Origin: a virus
Strand: one strand, 5' to 3'
Length of the DNA: 32,260 bases
Virus record (IMG/VR): IMGVR_UViG_3300047319_000152
Location: 1-32,260 of that record
Positions 1 through 7,020 of this stretch are shown one piece after another; the stretch's first letter is position 1; the number at the start of each line of letters is the position of its first letter. The notes below the pieces were generated by a model that did no database searches, was not told the origin of the DNA, and saw only the letters and a list, made by a program, of their open reading frames with translations. A program made the position numbers and the translations under genes.

Positions 1-217
1 CTTTTAGGGTATTGAAGATTTCAATACCCATGCCAATACCGAAGCCTTCTTTTACAGATTCACCGAGCTTCTTACCGGCTCCTTCGGTCTTCTCAAATTC
101 TTCCTTCAACTGATTCGAAATCTGGGACACAGACTGTGCAATCTGCTGCATTGCAGGAGTTAGTTCGTCCCGCAACTTCAGATAAGCTGTCAGTGTACCA
201 ACGTCGATATCAGCCAT
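1..217 (-). CDS. Tape measure protein, N-terminal part (runs off the window)
   Basis: Open frame of 72 codons from an ATG at 217, continuing beyond position 1. It starts MADIDVGTLTAYLKLRDELT, followed by a Gln/Glu/Lys-rich amphipathic stretch typical of the helical start of phage tape measure proteins. Tape measure proteins set tail length and serve as scaffold for tail tube assembly. The start overlaps the stop of the frameshifted chaperone frame by 8 bases, and tape measure genes normally sit directly after the chaperone pair. The identification rests mostly on this gene order, since only the first 72 residues are visible. Confidence 0.72.
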   Translation of the reverse strand, partial: MADIDVGTLTAYLKLRDELTPAMQQIAQSVSQISNQLKEEFEKTEGAGKKLGESVKEGFGIGMGIEIFNTLK

Positions 218-1024
218 TTGAGTTCGCTTCCTCTTCCTGTTGAGCAGCGAATTTCATCGCTAGTTCCATGTCAGTCTCTTGAACCCGACGCATAAGATCC
301 GAGTTCTTCCATGCTTCGATGACTCCTGGGTTGTCGGTATCAAACGCTGCTTTGGCCTCGGCATACTTCAAAAGCCCAAGACAGAGTAACGAAGTCTGAT
401 CCGGGTCATCTTCAAGTTCCTCTAACACCGTTTTAGGCGAAAGGTGAAACTCTTTAGCGATTAACGCTGCTGACCAAAGTCTGAGAACTAACGAATTGGG
501 CTCTTCATCCCCGTCAAGAATTAGATGGAGGGCCCGGAGTCTTTTGACTCTTCTTCCTTCACCTGTACCTTCTTGGGAATAGACATATTCATGATTTCCA
601 TGAAGATGTCGTCCGCACGATCAGAAGTGAGTTCGTCCACTCCGGTTTCGGGCGCAGGCAAGGGATACGAAGGGTTGTTACACGACCAGCTCGCGATCCC
701 CATGCGAAGGATAGTGGGCCGATCGTAGGTCGCGTAAAACGCGGTCTTGCGCTCGTCGTCATCGAAGTCTTCGAACTTCTTGACCTTCGGCTTCTTCTCG
801 GCTTCCTGATCGACCTTGTTGCCTTCCGCCTTGAACACCTTGAGAAGTTCGGCTCCTGTGTTCTTCATCGACTTGATGTTCGTCTCCTGACGAATTTCCG
901 CGGCTTTCGTCAGGCTCTTGTGAGATAGCTTGCGGAGATTGACCGTGATGATGAATTCAACTCCGTCCGTAACTTCCACGTAATCGACCGTCTTCGTTTC
1001 TCGAAATGCGAACATGGCACCCAT
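210..1024 (-). CDS. Tail assembly chaperone, long form made by -1 frameshift (gpG-T type)
   Basis: The frame ending at 210 has no credible start of its own. Its only late candidate is a GTG at 428 without a ribosome binding site. The frame is open far upstream and overlaps the end of the 167-residue chaperone gene in the -1 frame. If the ribosome slips at the AAA codon at 544-542, the product is 161 residues of the short form plus 110 new ones, 271 in total. The new part includes DGDEEPNSL and a helical tail. In lambda-like siphoviruses the short and long chaperones load on the tape measure protein and help polymerise the tail tube. Position just before the tape measure gene fits. The slip itself is inferred. 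Confidence 0.7.
521..1024 (-). CDS. Tail assembly chaperone, short form (gpG type)
   Basis: 167 residues from an ATG at 1024, preceded by AAGGAG about six bases upstream. A second ATG three codons in is possible. The N-terminal part is beta-rich (KTVDYVEVTDGVEFIITVNL) and is followed by a Lys-rich helical segment. No catalytic motif is seen. It lies between the tail-tube genes and the tape measure gene, where siphoviruses keep their assembly chaperone. The protein is expected in the cytoplasm during assembly and not in the virion. The final six codons (DSGPSI) are replaced in the frameshifted long form. Confidence 0.72.
   Translation of the reverse strand: MGAMFAFRETKTVDYVEVTDGVEFIITVNLRKLSHKSLTKAAEIRQETNIKSMKNTGAELLKVFKAEGNKVDQEAEKKPKVKKFEDFDDDERKTAFYATYDRPTILRMGIASWSCNNPSYPLPAPETGVDELTSDRADDIFMEIMNMSIPKKVQVKEEESKDSGPSI
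540..560 (-). promoter_or_regulatory. Probable -1 programmed ribosomal frameshift site
   Basis: On the minus strand the zero-frame codons are TCA AAA GAC at 547-539. The lysine tRNA on AAA (544-542) can re-pair perfectly on AAA at 545-543, putting the ribosome in the frame that reads AGA next and ends at 210. A Shine-Dalgarno-like AAGGAAG at 559-553 lies about 9 bases upstream of the A run, the spacing that stimulates -1 slippage in bacterial dnaX. It is not a full X XXY YYZ heptamer, so efficiency may be modest. Confidence 0.55.
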
Positions 1025-1110
1025 GTAAGTCTCCTTATCCTAGTATTGAAGACCGTAGATGAGTCCGATGACTAGGACACCTGACCCATCTACGGGCACG
1101 ACCCGACATC

Positions 1111-1536
1111 TTACGTCCAGGCCACCGAGCCGGTGAACACGAGGGTCGCTTCGAACTTCGTGATCTTGCCGGCCACCGCGAGGACAGCGTAATCCTGCAC
1201 GAAGACGGTGCCTGTGAACGTTTTGGAGTTTCCGAACACCATGATAAACGCGCGAGGCGCCGTCTGAGGCGTCGGATCGGGCGTTCCAAGCACAACGTGA
1301 GTGCCCGTGGTTGCGGTATCGTCGAAGAACCCCGTGAGTTTCGCGGGATCAACCTTCTGGACACCGCTCGGAAGGTTCTTGTCCCAACTGTCGCCGAGTG
1401 CCGTGGCGAGTTCCAATGGGGACGTGATCTTCATTCCGCCGATGGTGAGAACGCCGGAAGTGATGACCCGGTTTACACCGCCACTATCCGCGATGGTAAC
1501 GGTGACTTCGGATGAACTGTGTTTTCCTGCCGCCAT
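1111..1536 (-). CDS. Tail tube-like structural protein, short paralogue
   Basis: 141 residues from an ATG at 1536 with AGGAGG upstream. Residues 48-85 closely match the next gene upstream: both carry LPSGVQKV followed by FFDDTA and a T/I-TG-H-LG stretch. The two genes are therefore paralogues. The short copy ends in a beta-rich segment (VAGKITKFEATLVFTGSVAW) similar to the end of the tube domain of the long copy. The position after the tail terminator and before the chaperone is that of major tail proteins. Which of the two forms the tube is not clear. Confidence 0.6.
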   Translation of the reverse strand: MAAGKHSSSEVTVTIADSGGVNRVITSGVLTIGGMKITSPLELATALGDSWDKNLPSGVQKVDPAKLTGFFDDTATTGTHVVLGTPDPTPQTAPRAFIMVFGNSKTFTGTVFVQDYAVLAVAGKITKFEATLVFTGSVAWT

Positions 1537-1555
1537 GAGGCGCCTCCTATGCTAC

Positions 1556-2566
1556 TTAGTAGCGAGCAAAACCGGCCATGTACTGAAGAGACGGACCCGA
1601 TCCAGCCCCGTTAAGAGCATGACTGGCGGCTAGATAACGCCGAACGGCTCCGGCCACGGACACGAGCTGAGCTGTTTGTGCAGCCGTGATGTTTGCGAAC
1701 GTTGCGAGTGTGACGAAAGTAGAGTTGTCGGTACTGTGAAGAAGAAGAACAGTCCAACTCGTGTAGCCACCGAGAGTAACGGCAACCACCTGGAGATAGG
1801 CACTACCTCCAAGGTTGGACATTGCCTGGAGAGCCGTTCCTCCCGTTCCACCAGCAACCGAGCAGTTCACAGGAACGCTGAAGGTTGTGGGAGAAATCAC
1901 GGTGACCGTTTGCACGCCGTTGATCGCGGCGTTACTGCCTGTGTTGCCGGCGATGAGAACGGTATCGTTCGTTGTCAGCTTGTGCGGGACTGACGTCGTG
2001 ATTACGGTCGGGTTTGCCTGCGTGTTCGACACGATCGGAATGGAGAAAGCATCGAACTGCGTGGTGTGGTCGATCGAGGAAGCCTTCGTATCTCCCGCTG
2101 CCGATTCGGCCGTGTTGGCGTGGACGATGAACCCCTGATCTGCCTGCCCCGAAACAGTGTGAGTAACGTTCTCTTTCGTGATCTTGCCGACCACCGAAAG
2201 CGCCTCGGAAACCGACAGAAAGTCACCCTGAATCCCCGTGAATGGCTTCCCGATGGTATTTCCCGCGTACTGCAAACAAACGATAGCGGGAACCGACTGA
2301 GGTGTCAGACCACCAGACTGCTGAGGACCAATCAACCCGAGAGCCGTGTGCATTCCGGTGATGGCCGTGTCGTCAAAGAAAGCCCCACCCTGTGTGAGTT
2401 CAACTTTCTGAACACCAGAAGGGAGCGTCTTCTCCCAAGCGTCGCCAACTCCGAATGCAGGCTCAGTTGCAGACGTTACCTTATGAGAAAGGTTCTGAAT
2501 GACGGCCGCGGTGAAGGGATACCCGTTGACCAGGAATCCGACCGACGCGCTGCTATACTTCCCCAT
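1556..2566 (-). CDS. Major tail protein, long paralogue with extra C-terminal domains
   Basis: 336 residues from an ATG at 2566 with GAGGTGACCG upstream. Residues about 1-160 form a tube-like domain shared with the shorter downstream gene (LPSGVQKV, FFDDTAITG). After it comes a segment around 183-245 with PTVITTSVPHKLTTNDTVLI, resembling the small beta domain common in phage tail and fibre proteins. A Ser/Ala/Gly-rich beta-type C-terminal domain follows. Likely a virion tail protein whose extra domains decorate the tube surface. Function is inferred from order and paralogy. Confidence 0.6.
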   Translation of the reverse strand: MGKYSSASVGFLVNGYPFTAAVIQNLSHKVTSATEPAFGVGDAWEKTLPSGVQKVELTQGGAFFDDTAITGMHTALGLIGPQQSGGLTPQSVPAIVCLQYAGNTIGKPFTGIQGDFLSVSEALSVVGKITKENVTHTVSGQADQGFIVHANTAESAAGDTKASSIDHTTQFDAFSIPIVSNTQANPTVITTSVPHKLTTNDTVLIAGNTGSNAAINGVQTVTVISPTTFSVPVNCSVAGGTGGTALQAMSNLGGSAYLQVVAVTLGGYTSWTVLLLHSTDNSTFVTLATFANITAAQTAQLVSVAGAVRRYLAASHALNGAGSGPSLQYMAGFARY

Positions 2567-2855
2567 CGGTCACCTCTTTATCTTCCAGAACAGCTTCCGG
2601 AGCAACTTCCTCAGGAGCCGTATCCACGACGGGCCCCACATCGATAACTTCGGGAAGAGTCATGACGACAGGATTTGGCCTCGGGACATAGTGCTTTTTG
2701 AGCACGATATCACCATTCGCCAAACAGTCTTCGAGAGAAGAAGGATCGACCCGCTCGCAAGTCTGTCCTTCTTGTGCTTTGATTTCCAGTTGGTCTGGAT
2801 TGCTGTCCAGCCGACCGAAGATCGTTGTGGTCGCGATGTAGTGTTTACCGTTCAT
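2553..2855 (-). CDS. Small acidic protein of the tail region, unknown function
   Basis: 100 residues from an ATG at 2855. It overlaps the stop of the zinc-ribbon gene upstream by 11 bases and the start of the tail protein gene downstream by 14 bases, so translation is probably coupled. The first half (MNGKHYIATTTIFGRLDSN) is beta-like. The second half is Pro/Val/Glu-rich and acidic, probably disordered. No family is recognised. Genes of this sort between terminator and tube genes may be minor virion or assembly proteins, but nothing here proves it. Confidence 0.6.
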   Translation of the reverse strand: MNGKHYIATTTIFGRLDSNPDQLEIKAQEGQTCERVDPSSLEDCLANGDIVLKKHYVPRPNPVVMTLPEVIDVGPVVDTAPEEVAPEAVLEDKEVTDGEV

Positions 2856-3015
2856 CGTTCACCTCAATGTGTGTGCCACAAAGACCGCAAATCCATACCG
2901 GAGGACCGAAACCGGCGGCATTTTCGCGATCTTTCTTGAGGCCCTTGCACCGAGGATTTGGGCACTTATCTTCGGTCTTTCTGGAGAGCCGCTGTCCGTC
3001 AGGTCCTATGATCAT
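2845..3015 (-). CDS. Small zinc-ribbon protein
   Basis: 56 residues from an ATG at 3015 that overlaps the stop of the tail terminator gene by 4 bases (ATGA). It has two cysteine pairs, CPNPRC near residues 18-23 and CGLC near 43-46, the usual knuckles of a zinc ribbon, with KGLKKDREN and Pro-rich sequence between. The frame fills an otherwise empty 155-base gap and keeps the overlapping gene style of the region, which supports it. Role unknown. Confidence 0.65.
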   Translation of the reverse strand: MIIGPDGQRLSRKTEDKCPNPRCKGLKKDRENAAGFGPPVWICGLCGTHIEVNDER

Positions 3016-3443
3016 GACGTCGCCTTGGTGATAATGTAATTGCTCGCAATGACGATGCGGTTGTTGTCGTCTTTCCCACCGAGAGGAAAAGGGTTCTGAA
3101 CAGGGTCGATCATGAGGTATTCATGACCGCTCGTGAATGTTATGCCCAACCCTCTCTGTCCGAGTGCCAGAAAAATTGTCCTTGCATCCGATTCCGGAGT
3201 GGCATAGTCGTAGGCAACTCCACGACATATAACCTGTATTCCAGGATATTCCCATTTGAGTCCAGGAACTCCCAGTTGCCCTTCCGGAGGTCGTCCTCCA
3301 TATCCTCGAACAACAGCACAGTGATCGGGGGCATCAGGAATCTCGTTTCGGAAAACACCCGCACCAGCCGCCCCATCCAACACGGTCAACCCAGAAATCC
3401 CCAAGGTTGTAATATACGTGGCGATATCGGTTACCGCACTCAT
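3012..3443 (-). CDS. Tail terminator / minor capsid-like neck protein
   Basis: 143 residues. The start codon overlaps the stop of the upstream gene (ATGA). The sequence resembles the small alpha/beta tail terminators of siphoviruses: an N-terminal helix (ATYITTLGI), a beta strand with GLTVLDG, a strand near WEYPGIQVICRG, then DYATPESDARTIFLAL and a C-terminal strand (NRIVIASNYII). Such proteins cap the finished tail tube and join it to the head. The order adaptor, stopper, gp10-like, terminator, tube is the canonical siphovirus order and supports the call. Confidence 0.68.
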   Translation of the reverse strand: MSAVTDIATYITTLGISGLTVLDGAAGAGVFRNEIPDAPDHCAVVRGYGGRPPEGQLGVPGLKWEYPGIQVICRGVAYDYATPESDARTIFLALGQRGLGITFTSGHEYLMIDPVQNPFPLGGKDDNNRIVIASNYIITKATS

Positions 3444-3853
3444 TCGGATTCCCCAAGACCCTGCTCGCCACCTGATGTCGCTTGTCCACTTGCTCGATTA
3501 CCGATACGTTCTGCCATGAACGGAGAACTCTCCAAAAGGGTAGACTCCAAAAACTTAGCCTGACCCCCATTGGGATGGTTCAACTCAAGACTTTCATGTT
3601 GAATGATAGGGTAAACTCCTAACCCTTCACCAACAATGATATGAACTGAAATTGTACCGTCGAGAATTTCAGGTTCACTCAAACGGTGGGAATCTCGAAG
3701 GTCACCAGTGTCTACAGGAGTCCGAGCCATGCTTTCCTGCATCTCAATGGTCATCTCAGCTACCATTGCTTGAGTATAAGCAAGTTCAGATTTCTTAGCG
3801 TATTCGCTGAGACTTCCAACAAATTCAACCGTACCTTCGAGACCTTCACTCAT
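3440..3853 (-). CDS. HK97 gp10-like head-tail junction protein
   Basis: 137 residues. It overlaps the neighbouring genes by 4 bases on each side. It has the typical features of the HK97 gp10-like family: an N-terminal helix, then MARTPVDTGDLRDSHRL, the (T/P)V(D)TG(x)L(R)-S motif seen in many such proteins, then beta strands (ISVHIIVGEG) and a Tyr-x-x-x-x-His segment (YPIIQHESL). These proteins sit at the neck or tail-completion region. The C-terminus is Gly/Ser-rich and probably flexible. Confidence 0.7.
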   Translation of the reverse strand: MSEGLEGTVEFVGSLSEYAKKSELAYTQAMVAEMTIEMQESMARTPVDTGDLRDSHRLSEPEILDGTISVHIIVGEGLGVYPIIQHESLELNHPNGGQAKFLESTLLESSPFMAERIGNRASGQATSGGEQGLGESE

Positions 3854-4239
3854 CCCATTACCACGTCGAGAACGTAAGGGCGTGACGTCGTAGGATTGGT
3901 GACCCCTTCGATGGAAAGGAGTTGGCCCGTTCGACCACTCGGCAAAGTCAGCTTGTCTCTCGGGTCGATCGGTTCCTTGCGATTGGCACCACCAGTGTCG
4001 GGGATTAGTGCAAGAAAAGTGATTTTGGCTTGCTGAGTAACCACTTCACCCGTCGGCATTCTGAAGTCTCTGACCGCCTCTTCTACGACGGCATACCGTG
4101 TCACCGGAGAAGCGAATAGAGGCTTAGCGTAGGGTCCATCATTCGAGAGCCACGCTTCGTGAATTACAGGAACCTGAAGAGTAGCCGTAATACTATTGGC
4201 CGTGGCAACCCCAGAGGCAAGAATGTCATTCAATCCCAC
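3850..4239 (-). CDS. Head closure (stopper-like) protein
   Basis: 129 residues. The stop overlaps the gp10-like start by 4 bases. The C-terminal part, PRDKLTLPSGRTGQLLSIEG followed by PTTSRPYVLDVVMG, is the beta-barrel signature common to small phage head-closure proteins, where a strand with a Leu-Pro-x-Gly turn is followed by a Pro-Tyr strand near the end. It likely plugs the connector after packaging and offers the site for tail binding. The family call is from this pattern and the gene order. Confidence 0.6.
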   Translation of the reverse strand: MGLNDILASGVATANSITATLQVPVIHEAWLSNDGPYAKPLFASPVTRYAVVEEAVRDFRMPTGEVVTQQAKITFLALIPDTGGANRKEPIDPRDKLTLPSGRTGQLLSIEGVTNPTTSRPYVLDVVMG

Positions 4240-4240
4240 G

Positions 4241-4768
4241 TTAACCTCGTACCAGAGGTCGCATCATGGACTGACCAAGGAGATAGCCCCAAATATATGG
4301 GATTAGTGCTGACACACCAACAGGGATGATTGGCGGTCCACTATTGACATCTTTAAACGAAAGAGCTACTGACCCCGCCTTGATGCTGGTAATGCCTTGC
4401 ACTCCTACGTCGAATTCTGCTGTCCGATCCGTCGTACAAAGTTGTCTCGCCAGTTCTGCATTAGCCCATTGGATTTCATTCGGAATCACGTTGTAAGGTA
4501 GAGCAAAACCCTTTGTCGTGAGAAGTCCAATCCTGGGCCATTGCAGAGCTTGCGTTACACTGACTGCTGATCCGTACCAGACATACTGAGAATCAAGAAG
4601 TTTAGTCGCGTAGAGAATTGCCGACGTCTTCTGATCCGGAGTGAGAAGCGCCCAAACCTGCCCGTTCAGCGTTGGATGATCAAGGTGGTACTGATCAGCC
4701 ACCGCTATACTCACGTAGGCGTTCGATGTCGGACCGCCTACCGCAATGTCGAGAGGAGTGGGCGCCAT
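4241..4768 (-). CDS. Head-tail adaptor (connector) protein, DnaT-like/gp6-like
   Basis: 175 residues from an ATG at 4768 with AAGGTGG upstream. It begins with a segment ending NAYVSIAVADQYHLDHP, followed by KTSAILYATKLLDSQYVWYG and LQWPR. This pattern (Y-V-S, a-A--Y, LI-AT--LD----W-G, Q-L-WPR) is typical of the phage family often labelled putative DnaT-like ssDNA-binding protein, which in head gene clusters acts as the adaptor under the portal. The position right after the coat module supports the adaptor role. Confidence 0.68.
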   Translation of the reverse strand: MAPTPLDIAVGGPTSNAYVSIAVADQYHLDHPTLNGQVWALLTPDQKTSAILYATKLLDSQYVWYGSAVSVTQALQWPRIGLLTTKGFALPYNVIPNEIQWANAELARQLCTTDRTAEFDVGVQGITSIKAGSVALSFKDVNSGPPIIPVGVSALIPYIWGYLLGQSMMRPLVRG

Positions 4769-4779
4769 CTCAAACCACC

Positions 4780-5106
4780 TTACTGCTGAGGTTCCAGAAC
4801 CGAACGTCGTTCTGCGATCGCGGCGAGAACCTTTGCACGAGCCTTGCTGTTGTTCTCCTGGTCTTCAAAAACCTGCAAGACAACCAGAGATTCGGCCTGT
4901 TCCACCAGGAGAATGGCATCCTTGGCGGCGTACTCCGAAATGTCCGGAGAATTTTGCTCTTCCACCGACTTCTCGTCTTCCTGGGCAGGGTCGCCGTGGT
5001 CAACAACGATACGGTGAACGTTGACATCGTAGTCCCGTTCGGCGATGTGATACACCAGATCGCCTTGGGGCGTCCCGTCTTTGTGGATGAATTGAACACG
5101 ATACAT
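4780..5106 (-). CDS. Small acidic head-region protein, unknown function
   Basis: 108 residues from an ATG at 5106, chosen because AAAGGAGA lies just upstream. A longer frame to 5151 would invade the preceding gene. The start (MYRVQFIHKDGTPQGDLVYH) looks like beta strands. The rest is a Glu/Gln-rich helical segment with ARAKVLAAIAERR near the end, possibly coiled coil. Many siphoviruses have a small gene of unknown function here, between coat and adaptor. No domain is recognised. An overlapping frame on the same strand is a shadow. Confidence 0.62.
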   Translation of the reverse strand: MYRVQFIHKDGTPQGDLVYHIAERDYDVNVHRIVVDHGDPAQEDEKSVEEQNSPDISEYAAKDAILLVEQAESLVVLQVFEDQENNSKARAKVLAAIAERRSVLEPQQ

Positions 5107-5116
5107 GGTGTCTCCT

Positions 5117-5659
5117 TTAAGCCTTCGCCCAAGTACCGATCTTGGCATCAACGATCCACTGTGTACCGTTGTTGTAGAAGCGGATCATGTCGCCGACCGC
5201 CTCCGTTCCCTGTGTGTTGATTGCTGACTGACTGACCGTGGATGTCAGACCGGCACCGCCGATTGCTTCACCCGTTTGAGGAGTGACCTTGACGCCGGCC
5301 GCTCCGCCCGTTCCACTGCCCTCGACTTCATACCACGTACCCGTCGGGCACGAGGCAATGGCCGGGAGAGTGAAAATGGCGTCGGCCGCTCCGACGAACT
5401 TCTGACCGCACTGCTGAGCAGTCAAGGAAGCCGATGCTGCCGCAAGGTTGATCTTGCGAACACCGGTGATGACACGCTTCCATGCCGGAGTGAGCTTCGT
5501 GCCACAGTTGATGTACTGATCACCCGTGGACGTATCCGTATAGAAAGCGCCAGTGTTGCATTCTCCGGCACCCGTGCCGGCAGTTCCATCCGTCGGGACA
5601 CCGGCGTTGTAGTATTCGATGTCCCGTCCTGCGTTTACGATGATACGCTCGAGAGCCAT
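5117..5659 (-). CDS. Putative capsid decoration or minor structural protein
   Basis: 180 residues from an ATG at 5659, with AAGGAGG upstream. Composition is Gly/Ala/Thr-rich with many short beta-like segments and no charged coiled coil, as in head decoration proteins and fibre modules. It contains AFYTDTSTGDQYINCGT and later a beta-rich end with MIRFYNNGTQWIVDAKIG, a pattern also seen in phage structural proteins. It follows the coat gene directly after a strong hairpin. Decoration of the capsid is a guess from position and composition. Confidence 0.45.
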   Translation of the reverse strand: MALERIIVNAGRDIEYYNAGVPTDGTAGTGAGECNTGAFYTDTSTGDQYINCGTKLTPAWKRVITGVRKINLAAASASLTAQQCGQKFVGAADAIFTLPAIASCPTGTWYEVEGSGTGGAAGVKVTPQTGEAIGGAGLTSTVSQSAINTQGTEAVGDMIRFYNNGTQWIVDAKIGTWAKA

Positions 5660-5681
5660 TTGTTCGCCTCCTTATGAGAAG

Positions 5682-5711
5682 GCCTCCGACACCTTAATTG
5701 GTGCCGGAGGC
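5682..5711 (-). terminator. Strong hairpin after the coat gene
   Basis: A 12-base-pair stem (5682-5693 with 5700-5711) closed by a 6-base loop. In minus-strand RNA the one imperfect position is a G-U pair, so the stem is unbroken, whereas the plus-strand copy would have an A-C mismatch. This favours function in the minus-strand transcript. There is no long U run after it, so it may act as a partial terminator or as a 3' stabiliser of the coat mRNA. Confidence 0.6.
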
Positions 5712-5725
5712 GCCGCCGACGAAAC

Positions 5726-6907
5726 TTACGCGCCGAGAACGCGCGTTGCGAGGTTTCCGTTCAGCGTCAGGACTCCCCAAAGGGCGTCCAGGGAGACGAA
5801 CATTTTGCTGTTGTTCCCGTCGTAGAAGAGGCGGGCACGAACCGACAGCCCCGTGATCGGGTCCTGAGCGACGAAGATTTCCGCTCCGCGACCGTTGCCC
5901 ATCATGGACAGTGGCGCCATCGCCAAGGCGAAGGCGTTGCGATTGAATGCGAGTGTCTGGAACTTCGTGGCGCCCGAACCACCGGAAAGGGTGATGGTCA
6001 CAACCTGCGTGTTGATGACCGCGGATTCCAGCCCACCTCCCTGAACGCCAGGGTTGAAGCTGTCGATCGCGAGAGTGCCTGCACCCGAGCCGTCCAGTGT
6101 GACACCAGCCGTGAGAACGTACTGCTGAGTGTGACCCGTGATCACCACGACATCGCCCGCCGTGAGCACTGCCGCAGCAGCAAACCCGGTCACGAGAATT
6201 GACTTGGTTCCTGCCACGTAGCCAGGACCGTTGTTGATGGAACCGGCGAGGTCGGCGACCGTGGCCGAGGTCTTGCTCGCAACGTTCTGGTTGGCGAAGA
6301 ACTCGATACCATAACGAGTTCCCAGGGAACCCGTGATCTGCGTCTCGGCACCGAGAGGGCCGGAACCCTGGAACTGCGAGAAGGCCGTAAGGCCGAGCAG
6401 CTCAGCTTCGCGCTTGCCGTCCACCATGAAGTGGAGGTCGTTCATCGGGACCGCGTTGTCGAAGAGCTTCTGACGTGCGGTCAAGATGTCGGCAACCGTG
6501 GAAGTCGAGGTCCACGTATTGCTGATCCACGGAACCTGAGACCACAGCGCGCAAAGCGACTGGTCGATGGCGTCGGCCAGAGCATATGCGGCAGGGCGGA
6601 TGTGTTCCGCCACGATGCGCTCACCCGTGTAGGTGAGTTCCTGGTCAGTGAGGCCGAACTTGACCTCTTTCCACTTGTTGAGCAGAACCGACGCGCTACC
6701 GGCCGTCAAGTCCTGAGCCGTGGTCGGCGCGTTGAGCGCCGTGAAAACCGAAGGCCGACGAATGGTGATGGTATCGCCGGGTTCACGTCCCTTGTCCTGG
6801 TCGAGTTTGCGGTAAACTCGATTGGCCATCCCCAACGCCTTTTCGAGCGCGATCAGCGCCTCGGAAGCGTAGAAAATGGGATTGTATGCCGAGAGAGTGT
6901 TGCTCAC
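5726..6907 (-). CDS. Major capsid protein, P22 coat-like
   Basis: 393 residues. The start is a GTG at 6907, chosen because AGGAGG lies 8 bases upstream. The start MSNTLSAYNPIFYASEALIA and the following DKGREPGDTITIRRPSVFTA, then KEVKFGLTDQELTYTGERIV, match the N-terminal pattern of P22 gene 5-like coat proteins. A Gly/Thr-rich beta domain around residues 215-315 (VLTAGDVVVITG) corresponds to the inserted domain of that family. It sits directly after a scaffold gene. It would form the icosahedral shell. The family call is moderate and the coat role is firm from context. Confidence 0.8.
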   Translation of the reverse strand: MSNTLSAYNPIFYASEALIALEKALGMANRVYRKLDQDKGREPGDTITIRRPSVFTALNAPTTAQDLTAGSASVLLNKWKEVKFGLTDQELTYTGERIVAEHIRPAAYALADAIDQSLCALWSQVPWISNTWTSTSTVADILTARQKLFDNAVPMNDLHFMVDGKREAELLGLTAFSQFQGSGPLGAETQITGSLGTRYGIEFFANQNVASKTSATVADLAGSINNGPGYVAGTKSILVTGFAAAAVLTAGDVVVITGHTQQYVLTAGVTLDGSGAGTLAIDSFNPGVQGGGLESAVINTQVVTITLSGGSGATKFQTLAFNRNAFALAMAPLSMMGNGRGAEIFVAQDPITGLSVRARLFYDGNNSKMFVSLDALWGVLTLNGNLATRVLGA

Positions 6908-7020
6908 TGTGCCTGCCTCCTAAATGAAACTGGTTAACGGTTTCACCTTGGAGCAGCCGTCTCGGCTTGCAGGCACCTTGCATCACGCTATTGCTTGGCA
7001 CCAAGGTACGAATACGAGAA
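6908..7020 (-). other. Structured leader between scaffold and coat genes
   Basis: This 113-base gap, rare in a packed region, carries three small inverted repeats: TGAAAC/GTTTCA (6925-6930 with 6940-6945), AGCCG/CGGCT (6955-6959 with 6963-6967), and ACCTTG/CAAGGT (6975-6980 with 7002-7007). No convincing -35/-10 pair is seen. It may be a structured 5' region that sets coat expression or mRNA stability relative to scaffold. Confidence 0.4.

Noticed and set aside
1035-1364. 109-codon Arg/Ser-rich frame on the minus strand
   Set aside because: It lies inside the short tail protein gene in another frame; composition is that of a shadow frame and no ribosome site precedes it.
4770-5132. 120-codon frame overlapping the small acidic head protein
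   Set aside because: The other frame has AAAGGAGA before its ATG and more protein-like composition; this frame is Ser/Thr/Arg-rich and would overlap two genes.
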